Origin: Billgrantia gudaonensis
GTDB taxonomy: Bacteria; Pseudomonadota; Gammaproteobacteria; Pseudomonadales; Halomonadaceae
Assembly: GCF_900100195.1 (NCBI RefSeq)
Contig: NZ_FNES01000023.1
Coordinates: forward strand, 1-49,363
Direction of reading: 5' to 3'
Length of the DNA: 49,363 nt
In this document: positions 7,916 to 14,606 of the stretch, one piece after another
Layout of the letters: each line of letters begins with the position of its first letter
How positions within the stretch are numbered: the stretch's first letter is position 1
Notes under the pieces: generated by a model
Seen by the model: the letters and a program-made list of their open reading frames with translations, nothing else
The model's database searches: none
What the model was told of the DNA's origin: nothing
Made by a program: the position numbers and the translations under genes

Positions 7916-8269
7916 ATGCGCGTGATCTACCTGGGCCCGCTGGTGGCGGGCATGAAGCATCCGGCGCTGGCCGGGTATGACCTTTCGCAGTTCGCGCCGA
8001 GTTGCTACTTGGTGGAAGTGGGGGAAGACGCCGGGGTGTGCGGCCCGGTGATCGAGGGCGATTTGCTGGTAGTGGATGAAGCCCGCCCGGCCCAGCATGC
8101 CGACCTGGTGGTGGTCGAGCGCGAGGGCGAGCAGCGGTTGTTCAAGGGGCACCGGATCGGTGGGCGGATCCGGTTGATACCCACCGTCGGGCCGCGGGAG
8201 TCGGTCTGGGCCCGGCAGTCGGATCTGCGGGGCGTGGTGGTCAGCCAGGCGAGGCGGTATGCGTGGTGA
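7916..8269 (+). CDS. UmuD/S24-like protein without catalytic serine
   Basis: A 117-residue LexA/UmuD-fold protein preceded by purine-rich AAGAAGAAGCGAGG. Alignment by eye to E. coli UmuD covers VIEGDLLVVDEARPAQHADLVVV (UmuD SDGDLLIVD...ASHGDIVI) and the IRLIPT block. Where UmuD has the nucleophile in GDSM, this protein has GEDAG, so the Ser is missing. A Lys corresponding to the base is present in RLFKGH. It also lacks the N-terminal region removed on UmuD activation, so it resembles a constitutively processed, non-proteolytic UmuD'. No umuC lies nearby. With the LexA box upstream it is probably induced by DNA damage and could modulate a resident polymerase V or act as a decoy for LexA/CI-type repressors. 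That role is inference. Confidence 0.7.
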   Translation: MRVIYLGPLVAGMKHPALAGYDLSQFAPSCYLVEVGEDAGVCGPVIEGDLLVVDEARPAQHADLVVVEREGEQRLFKGHRIGGRIRLIPTVGPRESVWARQSDLRGVVVSQARRYAW

Positions 8270-8408
8270 TGTCAGTTTTGGCTTACATGAGCCGGTGAAG
8301 ATTGATGATGGAGCGGGCGCGTGCCAGGGGCAATCATGAGGGTGTGTCGCCGAGGAAGCGCGAGCCGTAACGGCCGCCATGGATGAAGGCACGCGGCACA
8401 GGTAATCG

Positions 8409-8434
8409 GCCCCTCACCAGGGATGGTGAGGGGC
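8409..8434 (+). terminator. hairpin terminator after the UmuD-like gene
   Basis: A ten-base-pair perfect stem (GCCCCTCACC / GGTGAGGGGC) with a six-base loop is followed on the plus strand by CTTT. It sits about 140 bases after the UmuD-like stop and just before the convergent 44-codon gene, so it may serve both directions. Confidence 0.6.
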
Positions 8435-8454
8435 TTTCGCTGTCGGCCCAGGGT

Positions 8455-8589
8455 TTACTTTCCCTTCTTTCCTTTCGGACCGCACCCACCTTTGCTGGTC
8501 GTCTGCTTGTAGGTGGTTTTCGGGTTGCTCTTGACGGTGCTTTCCTTAACGAACCGTCCGGTGACAGCGCTCTTGTTGACCGAGCCCAT
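8455..8589 (-). CDS. 44-residue basic hypothetical protein
   Basis: ATG 8589 has an AGAGGTG ribosome site six to seven bases upstream. The product begins MGSVNKSAVTGRFVKESTVK, a pattern seen in a family of very small uncharacterised bacterial proteins (SAVTGRFV followed by T(V/T)K and PKTT motifs). It ends in a Gly/Lys-rich tail (GCGPKGKKGK). Its own promoter overlaps the end of phage gene D. The function is unknown. Because these proteins occur both outside and inside prophages, I cannot say whether it marks the phage end or host DNA. Confidence 0.7.
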   Translation of the reverse strand: MGSVNKSAVTGRFVKESTVKSNPKTTYKQTTSKGGCGPKGKKGK

Positions 8590-8638
8590 GGTACACCTCT
8601 GATTCCATATATAGATCGCTATTACCCTATAGCTACAA

Positions 8639-8674
8639 TATATAGTGTATTTTGGTCTGTAGGACAAGTGTCAA
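8639..8674 (-). promoter_or_regulatory. sigma70-type promoter of the 44-codon gene
   Basis: On the minus strand TTGTCC (8667-8662), a 17-base gap and TATATA (8644-8639) form a good promoter. An alternative reading is TTGACA (8674-8669), 19 bases, TACACT. It overlaps the stop codon of gene D and is strikingly A+T-rich against its surroundings. Confidence 0.55.
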
Positions 8675-9693
8675 TCAGCATCGGGTCGACTAGCCAGCTC
8701 CATCTGCAGCGAGCTGGTCAGCGCGCTGTCGCTGAGCTCGTGGCCGATCTCGGTGATCAGCCATGCCGTGGCGTCTATCTCGCGCTTCCAGCCGGCCAGC
8801 GTTACCGGTGTTTCGGGGTTGAGCTCGGGGCGGCCTTCGGCGAGGTCCAGGGTGAAGGCGGCGCCGCCGCGCTGCAGGCGCTGCCATTCGCTCTCTGCGG
8901 CGGCCAGGGCGTCGGCTTCGGTGGCGTAGGTGGGGCGCAGGCGTTTGGGTTCGCCGGCGCTGCCGGCGATGACCTCGCGCGGTTCGGCGGCATCGGGGTC
9001 GTGCCATTCGGCCACCACGCCGGTGTAGGCGTCGCGGTCGGTCACGCTGTAGCGGTGGCGGTCGCCGGCCTGGCGGGTGAGGCGGATGGGTGGGATCTCG
9101 GTGCCGCCGGCGGTGGTGCCAGTGCCTTCGGGAATGAACAGCAGCCGGCCGGCCTTCACGGTGGCGATGGCGTCGTAGCGTTCGGCCAGCCGCGTCAGGA
9201 AGTGCAAGTCGCTCTCTTCGGTCTGGTCGATGTGCTCGAGGTAGATGCCCTGGAGGTGCTGGCCGGTCTTGGGCTCCAGGTCGTGCCGTTCGGCGATGGT
9301 GGCGATGATGTCGCCCAGGGCGATGTCGTCCCAGCTCTGGGTGCGCTTGCCGGGCAGCCCCTGGCGCATGTCGGCGGATCTCGCGCGGATCGTTAGCACG
9401 TCCGGGGCGCCCGAGTGCTCCACTTCGTCGACGATGTAGGTGCCGCGGTCGACCAGCGGCTCGCCCTTCCAGCCCATGGCCAGGTGCAGCTCGGCGCCGC
9501 GGGGCGGTAGGGCGAGGCGGCCGTCGTGGTCTTCCAGGGTGAGGTCGAGCTGGTCGGCCTCGAGGCCGCGGCGATCGGTCAGGCGCAGGCGCTGCAGGCG
9601 CGCGCCGAGCTGGGGGCTGATGCGCTGGCCGGCCAGGGTCAGGCGGTAATCCGGGGTGCGGGCAGGGCGGCCCGGCTCGCTGAATAGGCTCAT
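8671..9693 (-). CDS. D: P2 gpD-like tail protein (late control D, tail hub)
   Basis: A 340-residue baseplate hub protein of contractile-tailed phages, a structural relative of T4 gp27. It docks the spike (gpV) to the tail tube. The phage late-control-D family pattern is clear: an N-terminal beta domain (PDYRLTLAGQRISPQLGARL), the long central block with the SDLHFLTRLAERYDA motif (about residues 168-182), and the C-terminal TAWLITEIGHELSDSALTSSLQMEL. It is somewhat shorter than P2 gpD (about 387). The start overlaps the stop of U by four bases. It is the last gene of the tail operon. In P2 the next gene would be ogr, which is absent here. Confidence 0.95.
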   Translation of the reverse strand: MSLFSEPGRPARTPDYRLTLAGQRISPQLGARLQRLRLTDRRGLEADQLDLTLEDHDGRLALPPRGAELHLAMGWKGEPLVDRGTYIVDEVEHSGAPDVLTIRARSADMRQGLPGKRTQSWDDIALGDIIATIAERHDLEPKTGQHLQGIYLEHIDQTEESDLHFLTRLAERYDAIATVKAGRLLFIPEGTGTTAGGTEIPPIRLTRQAGDRHRYSVTDRDAYTGVVAEWHDPDAAEPREVIAGSAGEPKRLRPTYATEADALAAAESEWQRLQRGGAAFTLDLAEGRPELNPETPVTLAGWKREIDATAWLITEIGHELSDSALTSSLQMELASRPDAD

Positions 9694-10139
9694 GCCAGGG
9701 CTCCATTGAGAGCGGGCACCAGGGCGCGCATGGCAGCAGTGCTGGCAAGGTGGCTGGCGTCGTCTTCGTCGATGCGCTCCAGGGTGAGATCGAACTCGAT
9801 CTGCTGGGCGGCGCCGTCGCGCATGAAATTGCTTTTGCGCTCGTTGAGCGAGGCGATGACGTAGAGGCCGTAGTAGGTGCCCGTGCCTTCGATCAGCGGC
9901 CAGGCGGCACCTTGGTTGGCCATCTCGCGCAGCTGGTCGAGGCTCTGCTGCCCACCGGTGAATTGCGGCAGCAGGGTGCCGTTCAAGGTGATGCTCTCTT
10001 CGCCGATACCCAGAAACTGTCTGGCTGGACGTCGGCCGACTCGGCCCTGTGCCTGGTGCCGCCAGGCGGTCTGCCTTTGCAGTTCCTGGTAGGCGGCGGT
10101 GGAGAGTCCGAAGACGAACATTCCGAATGTCATCATCAT
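9690..10139 (-). CDS. U: P2 gpU-like tail terminator protein
   Basis: A 149-residue homologue of gpU, which caps the tail tube and ends its polymerisation. The family signatures MTFGMFVFGLSTAAYQELQRQTAWRHQ and RPARQFLGIGEESITLNGTLLP are visible. Three consecutive ATG codons (10139, 10136, 10133) leave the exact start open, and no clear ribosome site precedes them. This may be a side effect of the plus-strand gene inserted immediately upstream. It overlaps D by four bases. Confidence 0.93.
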   Translation of the reverse strand: MMMTFGMFVFGLSTAAYQELQRQTAWRHQAQGRVGRRPARQFLGIGEESITLNGTLLPQFTGGQQSLDQLREMANQGAAWPLIEGTGTYYGLYVIASLNERKSNFMRDGAAQQIEFDLTLERIDEDDASHLASTAAMRALVPALNGALA

Positions 10140-10154
10140 CAGGGATTAATCCAC

Positions 10155-10538
10155 ATGAAAAATGTTGGTTTGAACATCGGTTTTGGCTTTACTCTTCTTA
10201 CTGTGGTGGTCGCAGTTTTTTCTGTCTTCACTCTTGATGATAGAAGGGGGATATTCATGGTCGTAAGAAGTGCTGATATCCAAGGTTTTATGCTGCTTGT
10301 TGGTGTTGTTATAGGGCTTTCAAAAGCGAGGTCGCCTTATCTTGGTGGTGCGCTGATATCAGGTATTGTTGCCTCTGTTATGCAATTCTTTGTTTCTGGT
10401 GCTCCTTTGCCAGTTGATATGAGTGAGCTTGGTAAATTTCATGAATTTATCCTGACTTTTCTCTCGATTATCTTCTATGGAACTGCTGCGCTGACTGCTT
10501 TTTTTTGCATTAAAGGCTACAACGATATCCGTGAGTAA
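10155..10538 (+). CDS. four-helix membrane protein, moron between U and T
   Basis: A 127-residue, strongly hydrophobic protein on the strand opposite to the tail genes, in visibly A+T-richer DNA. The start is ATG 10155, with AGGGA 9 to 10 bases upstream. Four membrane segments are predicted: about 5-23, 36-54 (MLLVGVVIGLSK), 60-80 (LGGALISGIVASVMQFFV) and 98-120 (FLSIIFYGTAALTAFF). I recognise no family. Position, orientation and composition are those of a moron, an independently expressed cargo gene carried by a prophage. Such membrane morons often block superinfection or alter the envelope, but nothing in the sequence proves that here. Confidence 0.7.
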   Translation: MKNVGLNIGFGFTLLTVVVAVFSVFTLDDRRGIFMVVRSADIQGFMLLVGVVIGLSKARSPYLGGALISGIVASVMQFFVSGAPLPVDMSELGKFHEFILTFLSIIFYGTAALTAFFCIKGYNDIRE

Positions 10539-10543
10539 ATGGA

Positions 10544-13306
10544 CTAATCAGTATCATATAGAGCACTTCTTCTGCGGGCGGCGGCATCCCGCTCGGCCTC
10601 GGCCAGGGCGCGCTGCACTTCGGCGGCGACGTAGCGGGCCAGAGCCTGCTCGTCCATGCCCGGTGAGGGGTGAACGTTGATGTCGCCGATGGTGATATTC
10701 ACGTCACCGCCGCCGGCGGCCTGTAGCGGCGGGCGGTTGTCGATCGGTACGTCCGCCGCGGCAGGCAGGGTGGCGGCGCCGATGGCCAGGCCGGCGCCGG
10801 CACGCTTGAGGCGGTTGCCGAACTCGCCGATCTGGCGCAGGGGGCCGGCCTCGCGGCGCTGCAGGCCCTGCCGGTAGCCGTCCATGGTGTGGCCGCCCAG
10901 CTCGGCGAACACGCGCGAGGGGCTGTTGATGCCGAGCTTGTCCTTGAACCAGTTCGTGACCGCGTCGGCGGTACCGCCGATGGCGTCTTTCAGCGCGTTC
11001 CACTTCTCGTCGATGCCGTTGACGAGCCCCTCGAGCAGGTTGCCGCCGAAGTCTTCGAAGACCTTGGAGGGCGAGGCGATGCCGAGCTTTTCCTTGAACC
11101 AGCCGGTGACGCCGCTGGCCATGCTGCCGATCTTGTCCTTGAGCGCTTGCCACTTGGCATCGATGCCGCCGATCAGGCCGTCGACGATGAAGGTGCCCAG
11201 CGAGGTGAAGCCCTTGGGGATCTCCACACCGAGCAGCTCGAGGGCGGTGCGGATGCCGCGCCACAGCAGGCCCAGCGGCGACCAGTCGAGCAGCAGGCGG
11301 GTGATGCCGCCGATGCCCTCGTCGAAGGCGGCCTCGATCGCTGCCCAGGCCTGGCTGGGCCAGGTCTTCATGTCGTCCCACAGGGCGGCGAACTTGGGGC
11401 CGATGGTTTCCCAGTTCTGCCAGAGGTAGAGGGCGCCGGCGGCGACCAGGGAGATCAGCGCCAGGATGGGGTGGCCCATGGCCAGCCGGCCGAGCCAGAC
11501 CAGCGCTTGCCCCACGGCGGGAATGGCCTTCTTGGCCAGGCTGAGCAGCTTGCCGCCGGTGCCGCCGCCCATGATGCCGATCATGCTCAGGCCGTAGCGC
11601 ACCATGGCGATGGGCCCGAGGATCGAGGCGAGCGAGAGGGTGAGCGCGCCGCCCACGGCGACCAGCGCGGCGATGCCGGCGGCGGCGGTGGCCAGCTGGG
11701 CGGTGAGCTCGGGATTTTCCTTCATCCAGTCGCCCACGGCGCGGGTGATGGCGGTGACGTTCTGGATCAGCTCGCGCAGCGGGCCTTCGTTGGTGTCGGT
11801 GAGGGTGATGCCCACTTCCTGCCAGGCGCTGTTGAGCGCCTTGAGATCACCGCCGATGTTGTCGGCCATGGTACGGGCCATGCGGGCGTTCTCGCCGTAA
11901 TTCTCGCCCAGGGCCTGGACGATCTCGTCGAGCTGCCCCTCGCCCATGGCGTCGACCAGTTCGGCCATGCCGGAGCCGGCCTCGGCCCCGAAGATGTCCT
12001 GCAGGATGGCCTTGCGCTCGACGTTGCCGAGCTCGGCGGTGGCGGTGTTGATGTCGCGCAGGATCTCGGGCAGGGCGCGCATGTTGCCCTGGGCGTCGGC
12101 GATCTCCAGGCCGATGGATTCGATGGCGGCGGCCCCCTTGTCGGCGGGGTTGGTGAGCCGGTTCATCATGGCGCGCAGGGTGGTGCCGGCCTGGCTGCCC
12201 TGAATGCCGATGTTGCCGAGCAGGCCGGCCATCGAGGCGGCTTGCTCCATGGTGAGCTCGAGATCTTCGGCGCCGCCCAGGTACTTCATGGTGTCGCCGA
12301 GCTTTTGGAGATCCACGTTGGCGCGGCTGGCGGTGCCGGAGAGGATGTCGGCGACGCGCCCCATGGCGCCTTCCTGCTCGAGGTCGATCTTGAAGGCACC
12401 GGCGATGTTGGAGGCGATGTCGGCCGTTTGGCCGAGCTCGGTGTTGTTGGCGATGGCCAGGTCTAGCACGTCGCGCATCGAGCGGCGAATGGCCTCGGCG
12501 CTCATGCCGGCGCGCAGCAGGAATTCCTGCCCGGCGCCCACCTCGGTGGCGCTGAAGGCGGTGGAGGCGCCCAGATCGCGGGATTGCGCCTTGAGCGCCT
12601 GGAAGTGTTCGTCGTCGGCGTTGAAGCGGCCCACGGCCTGCACGGCGCTCATCTGCTCGCCGTAGGCGACGCCGGGGGCGAGCATTCGCGCGCCGGCGTA
12701 GAGGGCGGTGCTGCCGGTGGCCATGCCGGCGGCACCGGCGCCGGCCATTCTCGCGGCGCGGCCGGTGTCGCGGTGGTAGCGGCGGGCGGCGTCCGCGGCC
12801 CGGCGTTGCTTTTGTGCCGTTTTGCGTAGCTGGCGTTGCTGGGCCTCGAGCTGGCCGTTGGCCTCGCGGATGCGCCGGGTGAGCTCGCGCTGCTGGTCGC
12901 TGTAGCGGCCGGTGACGCCGTCCACCTGGGTCATGCCGCGGCGCAGGTCGTGCAGCTTGCGCTGTTCCTGCTGGTACCGGTCCTTGAGCTGCCGGGCCTG
13001 GCGGATGGCGCGTTCGCGCTGGCGGGCGAGGGAGGCGGTGTCGCCCTCGGCGTTTTGCATCTGGCGCGAGAGGGCGCGGATCTTGCCCTGCTGTTCGCCC
13101 AGGGCGCGGGAGGTCTTGTCGGACTGTTCCTTGAGCTGACGGAAGCCGCGCAGGTCGCGCTGGGCGCGCTCCAGGGTCTTGAGCTGCTCGCGGCTGGCCT
13201 TGAGGGCTTCGGCCGTTCGGCTGCTGCCCTGGGAGATCTGCTTGAGCGGCCGGGTGGCCCGGTCCACGGCATCCAGGATGACTTGGAGCTTGAGGTCGCG
13301 GGCCAT
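10544..13306 (-). CDS. T: P2 gpT-like tail tape measure protein
   Basis: A 920-residue tape measure protein that sets tail length and probably passes into the host membrane during DNA entry. The N-terminal about 180 residues are Arg/Gln-rich coiled coil. The TP901-type core follows (FSATEVGAGQEFLLRAGMS, NMRALPEILRDI, about 220-520). Hydrophobic stretches lie at about 545-600 and 630-650. Two internal repeats, ASPSKVFEDFGGNLLEGLVNGIDEKW and the related SPSRVFAELGGHTMDGY, lie near 745-830. It is about 100 residues longer than P2 gpT, predicting a slightly longer tail. It lies downstream of E/E', as in P2. Confidence 0.95.
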   Translation of the reverse strand: MARDLKLQVILDAVDRATRPLKQISQGSSRTAEALKASREQLKTLERAQRDLRGFRQLKEQSDKTSRALGEQQGKIRALSRQMQNAEGDTASLARQRERAIRQARQLKDRYQQEQRKLHDLRRGMTQVDGVTGRYSDQQRELTRRIREANGQLEAQQRQLRKTAQKQRRAADAARRYHRDTGRAARMAGAGAAGMATGSTALYAGARMLAPGVAYGEQMSAVQAVGRFNADDEHFQALKAQSRDLGASTAFSATEVGAGQEFLLRAGMSAEAIRRSMRDVLDLAIANNTELGQTADIASNIAGAFKIDLEQEGAMGRVADILSGTASRANVDLQKLGDTMKYLGGAEDLELTMEQAASMAGLLGNIGIQGSQAGTTLRAMMNRLTNPADKGAAAIESIGLEIADAQGNMRALPEILRDINTATAELGNVERKAILQDIFGAEAGSGMAELVDAMGEGQLDEIVQALGENYGENARMARTMADNIGGDLKALNSAWQEVGITLTDTNEGPLRELIQNVTAITRAVGDWMKENPELTAQLATAAAGIAALVAVGGALTLSLASILGPIAMVRYGLSMIGIMGGGTGGKLLSLAKKAIPAVGQALVWLGRLAMGHPILALISLVAAGALYLWQNWETIGPKFAALWDDMKTWPSQAWAAIEAAFDEGIGGITRLLLDWSPLGLLWRGIRTALELLGVEIPKGFTSLGTFIVDGLIGGIDAKWQALKDKIGSMASGVTGWFKEKLGIASPSKVFEDFGGNLLEGLVNGIDEKWNALKDAIGGTADAVTNWFKDKLGINSPSRVFAELGGHTMDGYRQGLQRREAGPLRQIGEFGNRLKRAGAGLAIGAATLPAAADVPIDNRPPLQAAGGGDVNITIGDINVHPSPGMDEQALARYVAAEVQRALAEAERDAAARRRSALYDTD

Positions 13307-13333
13307 CGGCGGTCCTTGTCAGCAAGGGTGAGG

Positions 13334-13803
13334 TTAGCGAGCGGGCTTGGGTGGCTCGGCGCGGCGGCGGGCGCGTTCGCGCCAGTCCATGAGTTCCTCG
13401 AGGGGCATGGCGTCCATGTCCGCCGGGGTCCAGTGGAACACCATGGCGAGATCCGCCATGGCGTCGTCGACGCGCTCCGGCAGGCTTACTCGCTGCCCTC
13501 CCGCGCCTTCCTGGGCAGCAAAAAACCGGCCACCACGCCGCCGCACTGGACGAGGTCGGCGGGGTCCATGTCGCCGATCTCGGCCTTGCTCAGGCTGGGC
13601 TGGGTGATGCGCGGCAGCACGGTGGTGAGGGCGGTGACGTCCATCTGCAGCACGTCGGTGAGGGCCACGCCGCGCAGCGCGCCGGACTTGGGCTTGCGGA
13701 TGGTGAGTTCGGTGACGGTTTGGCTGCCGCGCTGAATCGGCACGTCGAGCTCGACGGTTTCGGTCAGCGGCTGGGGCAGCTCGGCGGTTTGTTTGTCGGT
13801 CAT
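13334..13803 (-). CDS. E: E+E' tail assembly chaperone, -1 frameshift product
   Basis: In P2 the ribosome slips back one base near the end of E to make an extended chaperone that helps gpT fold and load. The same layout exists here: E reads to TAA 13486-13488, while the -1 frame continues through FFAAQEGAGG and on to the conserved GpE-type module MADLAMVFHWTPADMDAMPLEELMDWRERA (13459-13334). The predicted fusion has about 156 residues. The E' module also has its own ATG (13459) and could be made separately as 41 residues. The level of frameshifting is not visible from the sequence. Confidence 0.85.
13486..13803 (-). CDS. E: P2 gpE-like tail assembly protein
   Basis: A 105-residue protein of the phage tail-assembly (gpE) family, the non-shifted product. 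The motif LTIRKPKSGALRGVALTDVLQMD is typical. The family acts in the cytoplasm as a chaperone for the tape measure and is not in the finished virion. The start is ATG 13803 with CGGAG upstream. The gene sits between the FII segment and T, as in P2. Confidence 0.9.
   Translation of the reverse strand: MTDKQTAELPQPLTETVELDVPIQRGSQTVTELTIRKPKSGALRGVALTDVLQMDVTALTTVLPRITQPSLSKAEIGDMDPADLVQCGGVVAGFLLPRKAREGSE
13519..13525 (-). promoter_or_regulatory. -1 ribosomal frameshift slippery heptamer (T TTT TTG)
   Basis: On the minus strand the E codons GGT TTT TTG contain the slippery heptamer T-TTT-TTG in the correct register, about 30 bases before the E stop. P2 uses a similar run of T followed by G at the same place. 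A G+C-rich region follows and could form a stimulatory structure. Confidence 0.85.
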
Positions 13804-13827
13804 GGGTGTGGCTCCGGTGGTGGTGTG

Positions 13828-13980
13828 TCATTGGTTCAGCAGCAGATCCCAGGGGATATTGCCGATGAGGTAGCCAAGGGCGACGGTGAATGCGATGGAC
13901 CAGAGGGCGTAAAAGCGCCCGGGAGAGAGGCCTTCGGTCATGGCTCGCAGCTCCTTCATGAACTTGCTAAGCTGTTCCAC
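13828..13980 (-). CDS. 50-residue single-span membrane protein
   Basis: This small gene lies between E and FII. GTG 13980 is preceded by AGGGGG with five to six bases spacing. ATG 13956 and ATG 13941 are later in-frame starts, the last with AAGGAG. The product has a charged N terminus (MEQLSKFMKELRAMTEGL) and one membrane helix (FYALWSIAFTVALGYLIGNI), ending WDLLLNQ. It is in the operon direction and too short for most gene finders. No function is known. It may be a tail-assembly accessory or a cryptic lysis-associated peptide. Confidence 0.6.
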   Translation of the reverse strand: MEQLSKFMKELRAMTEGLSPGRFYALWSIAFTVALGYLIGNIPWDLLLNQ

Positions 13981-14017
13981 AGGTTCCCCCTAGCCCCTAG
14001 ATAGGGAGTGAATCCAG

Positions 14018-14049
14018 AACGCCCCGCCGGCCCCTACCGGCGGGGCGTT
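14018..14049 (-). terminator. strong hairpin downstream of FII
   Basis: A 13-base-pair perfect stem (AACGCCCCGCCGG / CCGGCGGGGCGTT) with a six-base loop, six bases after the FII stop. No T-run follows on either strand, so it may attenuate transcription or stabilise mRNA ends instead of terminating fully. It separates abundant FI/FII expression from the downstream E-T-U-D genes. Confidence 0.6.
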
Positions 14050-14054
14050 CGCGT

Positions 14055-14567
14055 TTACAAGCCCAGGGCCCGGCGGCGCTCGGCCAGGCGGTCTTCGCCG
14101 CGGACCTTGAACACCAGGCCGGGCTTGTCCATCTCGATGACGGTTTCGCCGTCGACGACGAGCTTGTAGTAGCTGAGCGTGGTGGTGACCTCGCCGGGGG
14201 AGTTGTCGCCCTTCTGGGCTTCGCCCATGCCGATGGTCTTGTGGCGGCCGCGCACGGTGATCTCCACCGGCACGACCTGGCCGGTTTCGTCGCTCTCGTA
14301 GCTGCCGGCGAAGCGCAACTGGGCGGCGTCGTGGATCGGCGAGCCGAAGGTGTCGAACAGGCCGTCGATGATCAGGCCGCCCGGGCTCCAGGTCATCTCC
14401 TGGAGCTGGCTGCCCATGTCGACTTCGATGGGGCCGTCCATGCCGCCGCCTTCGTACTCGACCATGCGCCGGGCGAGCTCGGGCAGGGTGAGGCTCTGGA
14501 TCTGCCCCTGCCAGTCGTTGCCGTCGCCGAAGAGGTTGAAGTCCTTCAGGATCTTGGGAAGTGCCAT
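14055..14567 (-). CDS. FII: P2 gpFII-like major tail tube protein
   Basis: A 170-residue tail tube subunit, nearly the same length as P2 gpFII (about 172). Characteristic blocks are MALPKILKDFNLFGDGNDW, LTLPELARRMVEYEGGGMDGPIEVDMG and the C-terminal TTTLSYYKLVVDGETVIEMDKP. It polymerises into the inner tube through which DNA passes, inside the gpFI sheath. It follows FI with a short gap and is followed by a strong hairpin. Confidence 0.96.
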   Translation of the reverse strand: MALPKILKDFNLFGDGNDWQGQIQSLTLPELARRMVEYEGGGMDGPIEVDMGSQLQEMTWSPGGLIIDGLFDTFGSPIHDAAQLRFAGSYESDETGQVVPVEITVRGRHKTIGMGEAQKGDNSPGEVTTTLSYYKLVVDGETVIEMDKPGLVFKVRGEDRLAERRRALGL

Positions 14568-14606
14568 GCGTGGTTCTCCTTACGGGGTTCCCGATGCCGA
14601 ACCGGC

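Noticed and set aside
10889..12466. Long plus-strand frame opposite the tape measure gene
   Set aside because: Composition (Gly/Ala/Asp/Val-rich) is that of an antisense shadow of a G+C-rich gene. The minus-strand product is a clear tape measure protein. The same applies to 14241-16139, 26697-28064 and 28703-30469.
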